Shown here: in pieces, positions 43,665 to 51,075 of the stretch
Position numbering within the stretch: the stretch's first letter is position 1
Layout: each line of letters opens with the position of its first letter
Made by a program: the position numbers and the translations under genes
Notes under the pieces: generated by a model
What the model saw: only the letters and a program-made list of their open reading frames with translations
The model's database searches: none
Told to the model about the DNA's origin: nothing
NCBI GenBank assembly: GCA_905182335.1
Contig: CAJJBE010000002.1
Location: 597,501-661,500 of the forward strand
DNA from: Flavobacteriales bacterium UBA4466
GTDB taxonomy: Bacteria > Bacteroidota > Bacteroidia > Flavobacteriales_D > Crocinitomicaceae
Reading direction: 5' to 3'
Length of the DNA: 64,000 bases

Positions 43665-44557
43665 TGAGGGATCTTATTCGTAAATTAACTCCTGAGCTCT
43701 TGTTAGATATTTATAGGGGATTTGTTAAGTCAAAACGTAATAAAGAGTTGGAAGCAATTAGGGTTGCTGGTGATGCCCTTTCACCAGAAGCCATTGAAAA
43801 TGATATTCGAAATTGTGGTATCAACCCAGGTGATACTGTACTCGTTCATTCAAGCCTTTCTAAGATTGGCTTTGTAGAAGGGGGTGCTAAAACAATTGTT
43901 GATGCTTTATTGAATGTGGTTGGTTCGAATGGTAATTTACTAATGCCCACATCGCCTAATGCAGGATTTCAATTAAATTATATTCAGAAACTGAATGTGT
44001 TTGACGTGGCAAATGATAAATCAAAGTTAGGCGCCATTTCAGAATATTTTAGGAGATTGCCAAATTGTCAAAGAAGTGCACATCCAACTGAGCCTGTATC
44101 ATGTGTTGGACCAGATGCTGAGTATTACACAAAAGATCACTTTGGCGAGCAAACACCATACACTTCAAGTAGTCCTTTTTATCGTGTTAGCGAGCGTGGT
44201 GGAAAGATTCTTTATATAGGCGTAACATTGGATAACGCAGGTACAAGCTTACACACATTAGAAGATGCTATCGCTGACTTCAAATATCCGGTGTATTTTA
44301 ATGAGTCATTTCACGTAGATGTTAAGTTTTCAGATGGTGAGGTTAGGAGTATGAAAACAAAGGTTCACAATCCGGAGCAATCAGTAAAGCGTAAATGTGA
44401 TGGTTTAATTCCCTTGTTTAAGGATAAAGGAGTCTTAAAAGAAAATAAAATTGGCCAAGCACGTACATTAGTCGTTGATGCAAAGTCAATGTTAGATACC
44501 ATGCTAGATGAATATAACACGAAGGGTGTAACGATGTATACTCCGCAGGGAGAATGA
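43664..44557 (+). CDS. AAC(3)-family N-acetyltransferase
   Basis: The 297-residue product matches the AAC(3)/YokD fold (GINPGDTVLVHSSLSKIGFV, GNLLMPTSPNAGFQL, RRLPNCQRSAHPTEPVSCVG, HTLEDAIADF). Members acetylate amines with acetyl-CoA; many chromosomal ones do not act on aminoglycosides, and a role in sugar or antibiotic-like substrate modification is open. It is the last gene of the overlapping WG-TonB-AAC(3) operon (TAATG overlap with the TonB-like gene). Confidence 0.88.
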   Translation: MRDLIRKLTPELLLDIYRGFVKSKRNKELEAIRVAGDALSPEAIENDIRNCGINPGDTVLVHSSLSKIGFVEGGAKTIVDALLNVVGSNGNLLMPTSPNAGFQLNYIQKLNVFDVANDKSKLGAISEYFRRLPNCQRSAHPTEPVSCVGPDAEYYTKDHFGEQTPYTSSSPFYRVSERGGKILYIGVTLDNAGTSLHTLEDAIADFKYPVYFNESFHVDVKFSDGEVRSMKTKVHNPEQSVKRKCDGLIPLFKDKGVLKENKIGQARTLVVDAKSMLDTMLDEYNTKGVTMYTPQGE

Positions 44558-44578
44558 AGAAAACAAGATACGTATAGT

Positions 44579-44586
44579 TACTTTTG
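44579..44586 (+). promoter_or_regulatory. Predicted menB -7 box
   Basis: TACTTTTG is an exact TAnnTTTG match, 17 bases before the menB ATG. Confidence 0.5.
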
Positions 44587-44603
44587 AATTTAAACAAATC
44601 AAT

Positions 44604-45446
44604 ATGAGCACAATCAACTGGAAAACAGTAAAAGAGTATGAAGATATCACGTTTAAAGTGGCTGATGGCGTAGCAAGAATTGCATTCAATCGTCCTGAAG
44701 TACGTAATGCATTTCGACCAAAAACGGTAGATGAATTACTTGAAGCTCTTATTATTTGTCACGAACATGAAGAGGTCGGTGTTATTTTAATTACAGGTGA
44801 GGGACCTTCTCCAAAAGATGATGGTTGGGCGTTTTGCTCAGGTGGCGATCAGCGTGTGCGTGCTAAACGTGGCTACGAAGGCCTTGATGGGAAGAATAAA
44901 TTTAATATCCTTGATGTACAACGTAAGATTCGTTTTATGAATAAAGTAGTTATCGCGGTAGTTCCAGGGTGGGCCGTTGGTGGTGGTCATAGTTTACATG
45001 TTGTTTGTGATTTAACTTTAGCAAGTAAAGAGCACGCAGTATTTAAACAAACAGACGCCGATGTAGCAAGTTTTGATGGAGGTTTCGGTTCTGCGTATTT
45101 AGCACGGCAAGTTGGGCAAAAACGCGCCAGAGAGATTTTCTTCCTAGGGTTTGATTATTCTGCTCAAGAGGCGTATGAAATGGGGATGGTAAACAAGGTT
45201 GTTCCTCATGATGAGTTAGAACAAACTGCTTACGATTGGGCACAAGAAATTATGACGAAGAGCCCTACGGCAATTAAAATGTTAAAGTTTGGATTTAACC
45301 TAATTGATGATGGCTTAGTTGGACAGCAAATTTATGCTGGAGAAGCAACACGTTTAGCTTATGGCACTAAAGAAGCAGAAGAGGGTAGGAATGCATTCTT
45401 AGAGAAACGAAAAAGAGACTTTTCGAAGTTCCCAAAGTTTCCGTAA
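44604..45446 (+). CDS. menB: 1,4-dihydroxy-2-naphthoyl-CoA synthase
   Basis: This crotonase-fold enzyme closes the second ring in menaquinone synthesis. The family signature is clear: RPEVRNAFRPKTVDEL, WAFCSGGDQRVR, VVPGWAVGGGHSLHVVCD and TDADVASFDGGFGSAYLAR, and the C-terminal NAFLEKRKRDFSKFP. The length of 280 residues is usual. No other men genes are adjacent. It ends at a bidirectional terminator. Confidence 0.97.
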   Translation: MSTINWKTVKEYEDITFKVADGVARIAFNRPEVRNAFRPKTVDELLEALIICHEHEEVGVILITGEGPSPKDDGWAFCSGGDQRVRAKRGYEGLDGKNKFNILDVQRKIRFMNKVVIAVVPGWAVGGGHSLHVVCDLTLASKEHAVFKQTDADVASFDGGFGSAYLARQVGQKRAREIFFLGFDYSAQEAYEMGMVNKVVPHDELEQTAYDWAQEIMTKSPTAIKMLKFGFNLIDDGLVGQQIYAGEATRLAYGTKEAEEGRNAFLEKRKRDFSKFPKFP

Positions 45447-45504
45447 TTAGATATTCAAGAAATACAGAGGTTCTTTTCTCTGTTTTAATAAATTAGGGTA
45501 AAGT

Positions 45505-45538
45505 AAAAAAGGCAGTTCAAGTATGACTGCCTTTTTTT
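45505..45538. terminator. Bidirectional terminator between menB and the hydroxyacyl-CoA dehydrogenase gene
   Basis: AAAAAAGGCAGT and ACTGCCTTTTTT form a perfect 12-bp stem with an eight-base loop between convergent genes. Confidence 0.92.
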
Positions 45539-45590
45539 AATCAATTTAACTAAGCTAATTATTTGACCTAGCCTTAATAGATTTCGTGAA

Positions 45591-46481
45591 TTATTTCTTG
45601 AAATTATCTGCAACGATTAAATCTTTCGTTCCGTGACCCCAAGAATAGAACCCTTCTCCAGTTTTAATTCCTTTTTTTCCAGCCATTACCATATTGACTA
45701 ATAGAGGGCATGGAGAATATTTAGGGTTTCCAAATCCATCTTTAAGTACTTCCATAATTGCTAGGCAAACGTCTAGTCCAATAAAATCAGCTAATTGTAA
45801 TGGTCCCATTGGATGGGCCATTCCTAGCTTCATCACAGTGTCAATCTCTTCAACTCCAGCAACTCCTTCATGCAATGTTGTAATTGCTTCGTTAATCATT
45901 GGCATTAAAATTCTATTCGCTACAAATCCAGGGTAATCATTTACTTCTACAGGGACCTTGTTTAGTTTCTTAGAAGTCTCCATGATTAATTTTGTTACTT
46001 CATCAGAAGTAGAGTATCCACGAATAATCTCAACCAATTTCATTATTGGAACTGGATTCATAAAGTGCATTCCAATTACCTTATCTGGACGCGTAGTTAC
46101 AGCAGCTATCTTAGTAATAGAAATTGAAGAAGTATTTGAAGCTAAAATCACATTTAAATCTGTAATATCATCTAAGTTCTTGAAAATTTTAAGCTTCAAA
46201 TCAATATTTTCAGTAGCAGCTTCAACAACTAAGTCAACATTTTTAACACCTGCTTTTATATCTGTAAAAGGCGTTATGTTTGCTAGTGTTGATTTCTTGT
46301 CTACTTCAGAAATCTTCTCCTTCGCTACCTGACGATCTAAATTTTTAGTGATAGCTGCTAATCCTTTATCTAAAGATGTTTGAGTGATATCGATTAAAGA
46401 TACTTTATATCCAAATTGTGCAAATGTATGAGCAATACCATTACCCATTGTTCCTGCACCAATTACTGCTACGTTTTTCAT
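45591..46481 (-). CDS. 3-hydroxybutyryl-CoA dehydrogenase-like protein
   Basis: The Rossmann motif VAVIGAGTMGNGIAHTFAQ opens the protein. The NAD-binding and catalytic region is intact: VVEAATENIDLK, LASNTSSISIT, VIGMHFMNPVPIMKLVEII (catalytic His in GMHFMNP), VEVNDYPGFVANRILMPM (Asn) and HPMGPLQLADFIGLD. At 296 residues it is the short single-domain form that oxidises or reduces 3-hydroxybutyryl-CoA in fatty-acid, butyrate or PHB-related metabolism. It is a single gene with a divergent promoter region shared with the DCC-family gene. Confidence 0.95.
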   Translation of the reverse strand: MKNVAVIGAGTMGNGIAHTFAQFGYKVSLIDITQTSLDKGLAAITKNLDRQVAKEKISEVDKKSTLANITPFTDIKAGVKNVDLVVEAATENIDLKLKIFKNLDDITDLNVILASNTSSISITKIAAVTTRPDKVIGMHFMNPVPIMKLVEIIRGYSTSDEVTKLIMETSKKLNKVPVEVNDYPGFVANRILMPMINEAITTLHEGVAGVEEIDTVMKLGMAHPMGPLQLADFIGLDVCLAIMEVLKDGFGNPKYSPCPLLVNMVMAGKKGIKTGEGFYSWGHGTKDLIVADNFKK

Positions 46482-46517
46482 TCTATTATTTTTTGTTCGA
46501 CTTCAATTTTATAATTA

Positions 46518-46525
46518 CAAAGGTA
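46518..46525 (-). promoter_or_regulatory. Predicted -7 box of the hydroxyacyl-CoA dehydrogenase gene
   Basis: The minus strand reads TACCTTTG, an exact TAnnTTTG match, 36 bases before the ATG. Confidence 0.5.
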
Positions 46526-46552
46526 ATATTCCTATTAAAATGATTGAATACT

Positions 46553-46560
46553 TATCTTTG
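46553..46560 (+). promoter_or_regulatory. -7 box four bases before the DCC-family start codon
   Basis: TATCTTTG matches TAnnTTTG exactly and ends four bases before the ATG at 46565. Only 27 bases separate it from the oppositely directed -7 box at 46518-46525. Confidence 0.5.
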
Positions 46561-46564
46561 ATCT

Positions 46565-46966
46565 ATGGGTGTAAATAATGTTCCGATAGTTTTATATGAT
46601 GGTGACTGTGGTTTTTGTAATCGTTCTGTTGCTTTTGTGGTAAAAAGAGATAAGACAAAAACCATTCATTTTGCGGCTATTCAATCTGAGTTTACAAAAG
46701 ATTTGTTTGAAATAAAAGGGTGGGAAAAACCTGATTTTAGCACTTTTTACTTCGTTGAAAATGATGTGTTGGTGCAGAAATCAAATGCTGCTTTGAGGGT
46801 TTTTTCGTATTTCAAAATGCCGTATTCTATGTTCGTTGTTTTTAAAATTGTCCCTAGATTTATCAGGGACTATGTATATGATTTTATCGCGAAAAGGAGA
46901 CAGAAGATATCTAATGGCTTCTGCGTGGTTCCTAGTGAAGAAGAGCATACACGCTTTATTCATTAG
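46565..46966 (+). CDS. DCC-family (DUF393) thiol protein
   Basis: The 133-residue protein opens with the family motif VLYDGDCGFCNRSVAFVVKRD, in which the CxxC pair is expected to be redox active, and continues HFAAIQSEFTKDL and FVENDVLVQKSNAALRV. DCC proteins are thioredoxin-fold proteins of uncertain role. The start is set by the position of the promoter, which leaves almost no leader. Confidence 0.92.
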   Translation: MGVNNVPIVLYDGDCGFCNRSVAFVVKRDKTKTIHFAAIQSEFTKDLFEIKGWEKPDFSTFYFVENDVLVQKSNAALRVFSYFKMPYSMFVVFKIVPRFIRDYVYDFIAKRRQKISNGFCVVPSEEEHTRFIH

Positions 46967-47052
46967 TCTTACGGTTCATCTAATAACTACAGAAGATGGT
47001 GTGTATAATGCGTCCGTCACAAAAGTTACTAAAACATCTTTTTAAAAGTGAA

Positions 47053-47871
47053 TTAGTCGTCAAAGAAGTTAAGAGTGGCTTCACAAGCTTCGTGTAAATA
47101 ACTTGGTAACTCACTACTTTTCCATGGTTGACTTGCGCCAAATGTATGTTGCGCTCCTTTTATCCTAGTTAAGCTTGTATTGAGCCATTCCGCAAGTATC
47201 TCTCCTTCATTAATACTTACTGAAACGTCTTTGTCACCGTGAACAATCAGTGTTGGAGTTGTAGATTTTCTGCAATAAGATTCAATGTTTAAGCGATTTT
47301 TATGGCTAATAAAAATCTCGTATTGAGTGTAGCTGTGGGGCATTTTTTGTTTTGTCCTGCCATTTTCACGATAATAGTAGCCGTTATTTTTCCATTCTTT
47401 AAGTGCATCCCCTTTAGGGAATCGATCAGCAATAGAGCATATTCCAGACCAGCTTACAATTTTAGAGATAAATATATTTTCGGATTGAAGAAGTGCAATT
47501 CCACCACCTCTTGAATGTCCAATAATATATAGCTCAGGAAGCTCCTTAAATTCAGATTGAATAATATTGGTTATTGCTTCAAAGTCTTGTAATTCCTTTA
47601 GGTAGTTATTATGACTGAAAGAGTTTAAATCATCAAAATCAATAGGATTATCTATCGTTCCGCCATTATGGCTCACGTTATATTTTAATAAACCGTATTT
47701 TTTTTTGTTGAAATAATTTTCCACTAAACCCCAACACCCCCAATCTTTATAACCCATATAGCCATGAATGAAAACAATCAATTTATTATTCCATTGATTG
47801 GGAATTGAGATGTCGAATAAGCTGCTTTTATTATCTGCTCCAAAATATATGGCGTTCTTAACTTGTTTCAT
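47053..47871 (-). CDS. Alpha/beta hydrolase
   Basis: Oxyanion-region motif LIVFIHGYMGYKDWGCW, nucleophile elbow IGHSRGGGIAL, acid residue VHGDKDVSVS and a late His (IKGAQHTFGASQPW) complete the catalytic triad. There is no signal peptide, so it is cytoplasmic. Substrate is unknown; it resembles small esterase/dienelactone-hydrolase-like proteins. It is a single gene. Confidence 0.9.
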   Translation of the reverse strand: MKQVKNAIYFGADNKSSLFDISIPNQWNNKLIVFIHGYMGYKDWGCWGLVENYFNKKKYGLLKYNVSHNGGTIDNPIDFDDLNSFSHNNYLKELQDFEAITNIIQSEFKELPELYIIGHSRGGGIALLQSENIFISKIVSWSGICSIADRFPKGDALKEWKNNGYYYRENGRTKQKMPHSYTQYEIFISHKNRLNIESYCRKSTTPTLIVHGDKDVSVSINEGEILAEWLNTSLTRIKGAQHTFGASQPWKSSELPSYLHEACEATLNFFDD

Positions 47872-48005
47872 AAGGAATTTAAAAATTGTTTATTGTATTT
47901 GCTTGGATTGAATTCTAAAATAAGTAAATTATCTTAGAATTTATAGTTGGAATTCTAATCTTACCTACTAGTTATTACCTGCTAGTTTTATTATATTAGC
48001 AATTA

Positions 48006-48401
48006 ATGTTTGAATTAATGAAAGTCATTAAAATTATTCTTATTTTATTTTTGTTTAGCAGTTGTGGTAAAGAAACGGGGAGTAAAATAGTTGGTGGAAA
48101 TCTATCTGTCTATTTTTTAGAAAGATCTGATAAAGACAAAGCAGAATCAATCGCGAAATACTGGAAAAATAATAATTTAATTGCTGTGGGTAAGCAAGAC
48201 TTACAGTTAGTTCGTTTTCAGGATGGGTATGAATTACGCTTAATTGCTAAAAACTCTAAAAATGTTAATAAAATGCCCTTTAATGAGAGAAAAATCTTAT
48301 CCGATTTGCAAAGAGATATAAGCGATAGTTTGAAATTGAAAGGATTACAACTTGTCTTGTGTAATTCGAATTTTAAACCAATTTTTAACATTAACCAATG
48401 A
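48006..48401 (+). CDS. Small lipoprotein of unknown function, first gene of a six-gene operon
   Basis: A lipoprotein signal (IKIILILFLFSSCGKE) has Cys in the lipobox position. The 110-residue mature part (RSDKDKAESIAKYWKNN, DLQLVRFQDGYELRLIAKN) is not recognised. Two starts are possible: 48006, seven bases after a -7-like box (TATATTAG, 47992-47999), or the ATG at 48018, which gives a shorter n-region. Its stop overlaps the next start by four bases (ATGA), so it is part of the operon that follows. Confidence 0.75.
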   Translation: MFELMKVIKIILILFLFSSCGKETGSKIVGGNLSVYFLERSDKDKAESIAKYWKNNNLIAVGKQDLQLVRFQDGYELRLIAKNSKNVNKMPFNERKILSDLQRDISDSLKLKGLQLVLCNSNFKPIFNINQ

Positions 48402-49402
48402 AGATATCTGCATCAATTTATAGCGATAAAAAACGCGAATTAACAGCTGTTATTCAGGATCTTGTCGATCATCAAGTAGATTTGATTCACGTGGATTGCA
48501 ACGATGACTTAAGTGTTTTTGATGACATCAAAATAATTAGAGCGTTGTGTGATATTCCAATAGATTTACACATAATAACAGAGTATCCTTCAAAGTATTA
48601 TCATCTTTTAGAAGATAACCCTGTTGAATACGTTACGTTCCAATACGAAGACTTAAAAGAACATCTTAATATTCCAGCCAATGTAACTGGTAAAAAGGGA
48701 ATTTCAGTTATTACACCAACAGCAGTTACGATTTTTGACGAATATTCAGATTTCGATTTTATTTTAATTATGGCCACAATCCCTGGTCAGAGCGGAGGAA
48801 AGTTCGATACAGTCAATTTTACAAAAATTAGAGAGTTTGGAAATAAATATCCTGGCAAATCGATACATGTTGATGGAGGAGTAAATGCTGAAGTTTCATT
48901 TATTATAAGAAATATGGGTGTGACTAGCGCCGTTTCGGGCTCTTATTTATTCAATGCATCAAGTATTGGGAATGCATTAATGAACTTGACAAAACGAGAA
49001 GTTGAATCTCATTTCTCTGTGAGTGATTTTATGATTCCTGTTTCAGAATCTCCAACGGTTTCAAAATCGGGGATTAATCTAAAGGGAGTATTAGAGTCTA
49101 TTGATGAAGGAAGACTTGGTTTTTGCCTTGTGCTAGAAGATGATAATAAGTTGGCTGGTTTAGTTTCTAATGCTGATGTACGAAAGGCATTATTAAATAA
49201 TCTTGATGATTTTAAAACGTTTCCACCGACAGAGTTAATAAATTTATCTCCTGTTACAATTAGTGATAGTGCTACTGTGCTTGAAATGTTACAATTAATA
49301 AAGACGAGTACGTTTCCCATTTTATACCTTCCGGTCTTGGATGACAAGGGTTTTGCGAAAGGAATTGTTACTTTTGTTAACCTTATTAAAGGAGAATTAT
49401 GA
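48398..49402 (+). CDS. Ribulose-phosphate 3-epimerase-like protein fused to a CBS-domain pair
   Basis: Residues of about 1-200 form a TIM barrel like ribulose-phosphate 3-epimerase. The expected metal and catalytic residues can be traced: His and Asp in LIHVDCNDD, His in IDLHIITEYP, the flexible loop region in ILIMATIPGQSGGKF, and Asp in IHVDGGVNAEV. Residues of about 205-334 are two CBS motifs (VSDFMIPVSESPTV... and LINLSPVTISDSATVLEML), as found C-terminally in KdsD arabinose-5-phosphate isomerase, where they sense nucleotides. The combination suggests an allosterically controlled pentose-phosphate epimerase. It overlaps its neighbours by four bases on each side. Confidence 0.88.
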   Translation: MKISASIYSDKKRELTAVIQDLVDHQVDLIHVDCNDDLSVFDDIKIIRALCDIPIDLHIITEYPSKYYHLLEDNPVEYVTFQYEDLKEHLNIPANVTGKKGISVITPTAVTIFDEYSDFDFILIMATIPGQSGGKFDTVNFTKIREFGNKYPGKSIHVDGGVNAEVSFIIRNMGVTSAVSGSYLFNASSIGNALMNLTKREVESHFSVSDFMIPVSESPTVSKSGINLKGVLESIDEGRLGFCLVLEDDNKLAGLVSNADVRKALLNNLDDFKTFPPTELINLSPVTISDSATVLEMLQLIKTSTFPILYLPVLDDKGFAKGIVTFVNLIKGEL

Positions 49403-50397
49403 TTTTACATCTAAAACAAATTATCACGGAGTCTCAAGCAGTTTCAATTGCAGATGATTTAAATGCTTTTCACTTTGTTTCTAAAGGAATAAACGTTCTT
49501 GTAACTGGTTCTGGAATGAAAGAAGTTCCAAATTCAATTGAAGATAAAATAGATCAGTTTTGGGTGTTTGATAATGACATTCAGCTGGCTTCTAAAAAAT
49601 ATAAAGCCGAAAAAAGAGAAGTGAAAATTGGTAACACCATTATTGGTGGCAATACTAATAATACAATTTTTATTGGAGGTCCTTGTTCAGTTGAGTCTGA
49701 AGATCAAATTCGAGAATCAGCTGAATTACTTCTTGATATGGGGTTGACAACACTTCGAGGAGGTTGTTATAAACCAAGAACAAGTCCATATTCATTTCAA
49801 GGAATGGGGCATGAAGGCTTAATTCTTCTGGCTAAAATGAGAAAAGAATTTGGTTTAAATATTATTACGGAAGTTCGTGACGCAACCCATGTACAAGATG
49901 TTATTGAGCATGCAGATGTTATTCAAGTTGGCGCAAAAGCAATGTACGATCAAGGGATTTTACGGGCGTGTGCTAAAACAAATAAGCCTGTACTAATTAA
50001 GCGAGGATTTGGGACTACGCTAAAAGAGTTTGTTCAAGCTGCTGAATTTGTATTGTCAGGGGGGAACGAGAATGTAATATTATGCGAAAGAGGGCTAAGA
50101 ACCTTTGAGACAAATACACGGTTTACATTGGATCTTTGTGGTGTAGCTTGGCTGCAAGAGCATACAAACCTTCCAATTATTTTAGATCCAAGTCATGCAA
50201 TGGGGTACGCTTATGGTGTGCCTGTTTTATCACGTGCTTGTGTTGCAATGGGTATAGATGGTTTGCTAATTGAAGCACATAGAGACCCCTCAGTTGCAAA
50301 ATCAGATGCTTCTCAACAATTAACACATGATGGTTTTAGAGAATTATTAACTAGCTTGAGGCCTGTTGCTGCAAGTGTTGGATATTCAATAGTATAG
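49399..50397 (+). CDS. DAHP synthase, class I-beta-like
   Basis: The 332-residue protein has a ferredoxin-like N-terminal part (about residues 1-85) and then a TIM barrel with IFIGGPCSVESEDQI, LRGGCYKPRTSPYSFQG, QVGAKAMYDQGIL, KPVLIKRGFGTT, LCERGLRTFET and ILDPSHAMGYAYGVP. The KPRTSPYSFQG motif separates DAHP synthase from KDO8P synthase, which has a different motif at this place. It condenses phosphoenolpyruvate with erythrose 4-phosphate at the head of aromatic amino-acid synthesis. The N-terminal domain, like that of T. maritima, may mediate feedback. It overlaps both neighbours. Confidence 0.92.
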   Translation: MILHLKQIITESQAVSIADDLNAFHFVSKGINVLVTGSGMKEVPNSIEDKIDQFWVFDNDIQLASKKYKAEKREVKIGNTIIGGNTNNTIFIGGPCSVESEDQIRESAELLLDMGLTTLRGGCYKPRTSPYSFQGMGHEGLILLAKMRKEFGLNIITEVRDATHVQDVIEHADVIQVGAKAMYDQGILRACAKTNKPVLIKRGFGTTLKEFVQAAEFVLSGGNENVILCERGLRTFETNTRFTLDLCGVAWLQEHTNLPIILDPSHAMGYAYGVPVLSRACVAMGIDGLLIEAHRDPSVAKSDASQQLTHDGFRELLTSLRPVAASVGYSIV

Positions 50398-51074
50398 TGA
50401 ATTTAGAAGAAAACATAAAAGGTCTTTGCGACAAGAATGGACTTGATTTTATTGGTTTTTTGGCTGATATGGATGTCGAATCGGTTTATGAATTGTCAGT
50501 TTCTGATCTTGAAGTAATATGTGAAGAATACGAATTAGATTTAAATACATTGCTATTTAAACGTCCGTTTAAATCAAGCCACCTTAAATCAAAGCTAGAG
50601 AAGATAAAGCTTCTAGTAATTGATGTAGATGGTGTAATGACAGATGGTGGAATGTATTTCACTGAGTCCGGAGATCAATTCAAGAAATTCAATACTAAGG
50701 ATGGGATGGCAATCATTCACTTAACGAAAGAAGCGTTTCAAGTCGCGATTATTTCATCTGGATTTAAAAGTGAAGCTGTTGCTAATCGGGCAGAAATGTT
50801 AGGTATTCAGCATTGCTCAGTGAGTAGAGCTCCAAAAATGGAAACACTAGTTGCCATTTGTGAAGAACTGAAAATAGGTCTTGAAAACGTTGCAATGATT
50901 GGTGACGACGTAAATGATTTAGAGGTAATGCAAAATATTGGTTTTTCAGCGTGCCCAAGAGACGCAGTGAATGCTATTAAGTCGCAAGTAGATGTAATAT
51001 TAGAAAACAAAGGAGGTGAAGGCTGTGTTCGTGAGTTAATCGACATGTATATTCTGAAAGAACCGTTGAGATAA
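50397..51074 (+). CDS. KdsC-type HAD phosphatase with N-terminal extension
   Basis: Starts at a GTG that overlaps the upstream stop (TAGTG). Residues of about 65-215 form a KdsC-like HAD phosphatase: catalytic Asp pair in VIDVDGVMTDGG, Ser in VAIISSGF, Lys in RAPKMETL, metal-binding Asp residues in MIGDDVNDLEVM and the C-terminal GGEGCVRELID. KdsC releases phosphate from KDO 8-phosphate. The first 62 residues (NGLDFIGFLADMDVESV, VICEEYELDLNTLLFK) are an extra helical part without a clear match, so specificity may differ from KdsC. Confidence 0.88.
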   Translation: MNLEENIKGLCDKNGLDFIGFLADMDVESVYELSVSDLEVICEEYELDLNTLLFKRPFKSSHLKSKLEKIKLLVIDVDGVMTDGGMYFTESGDQFKKFNTKDGMAIIHLTKEAFQVAIISSGFKSEAVANRAEMLGIQHCSVSRAPKMETLVAICEELKIGLENVAMIGDDVNDLEVMQNIGFSACPRDAVNAIKSQVDVILENKGGEGCVRELIDMYILKEPLR

Positions 51075-51075
51075 C

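Noticed and set aside
43664..44557. Aminoglycoside resistance gene
   Set aside because: The AAC(3) family includes many chromosomal enzymes with other substrates, and there is no mobile element or resistance context.
48398..51074. KDO biosynthesis genes proper (kdsD-kdsA-kdsC)
   Set aside because: The aldolase carries the DAHP synthase motif KPRTSPYSFQG and the first gene has an epimerase barrel rather than a SIS isomerase; only the parallel is reported.
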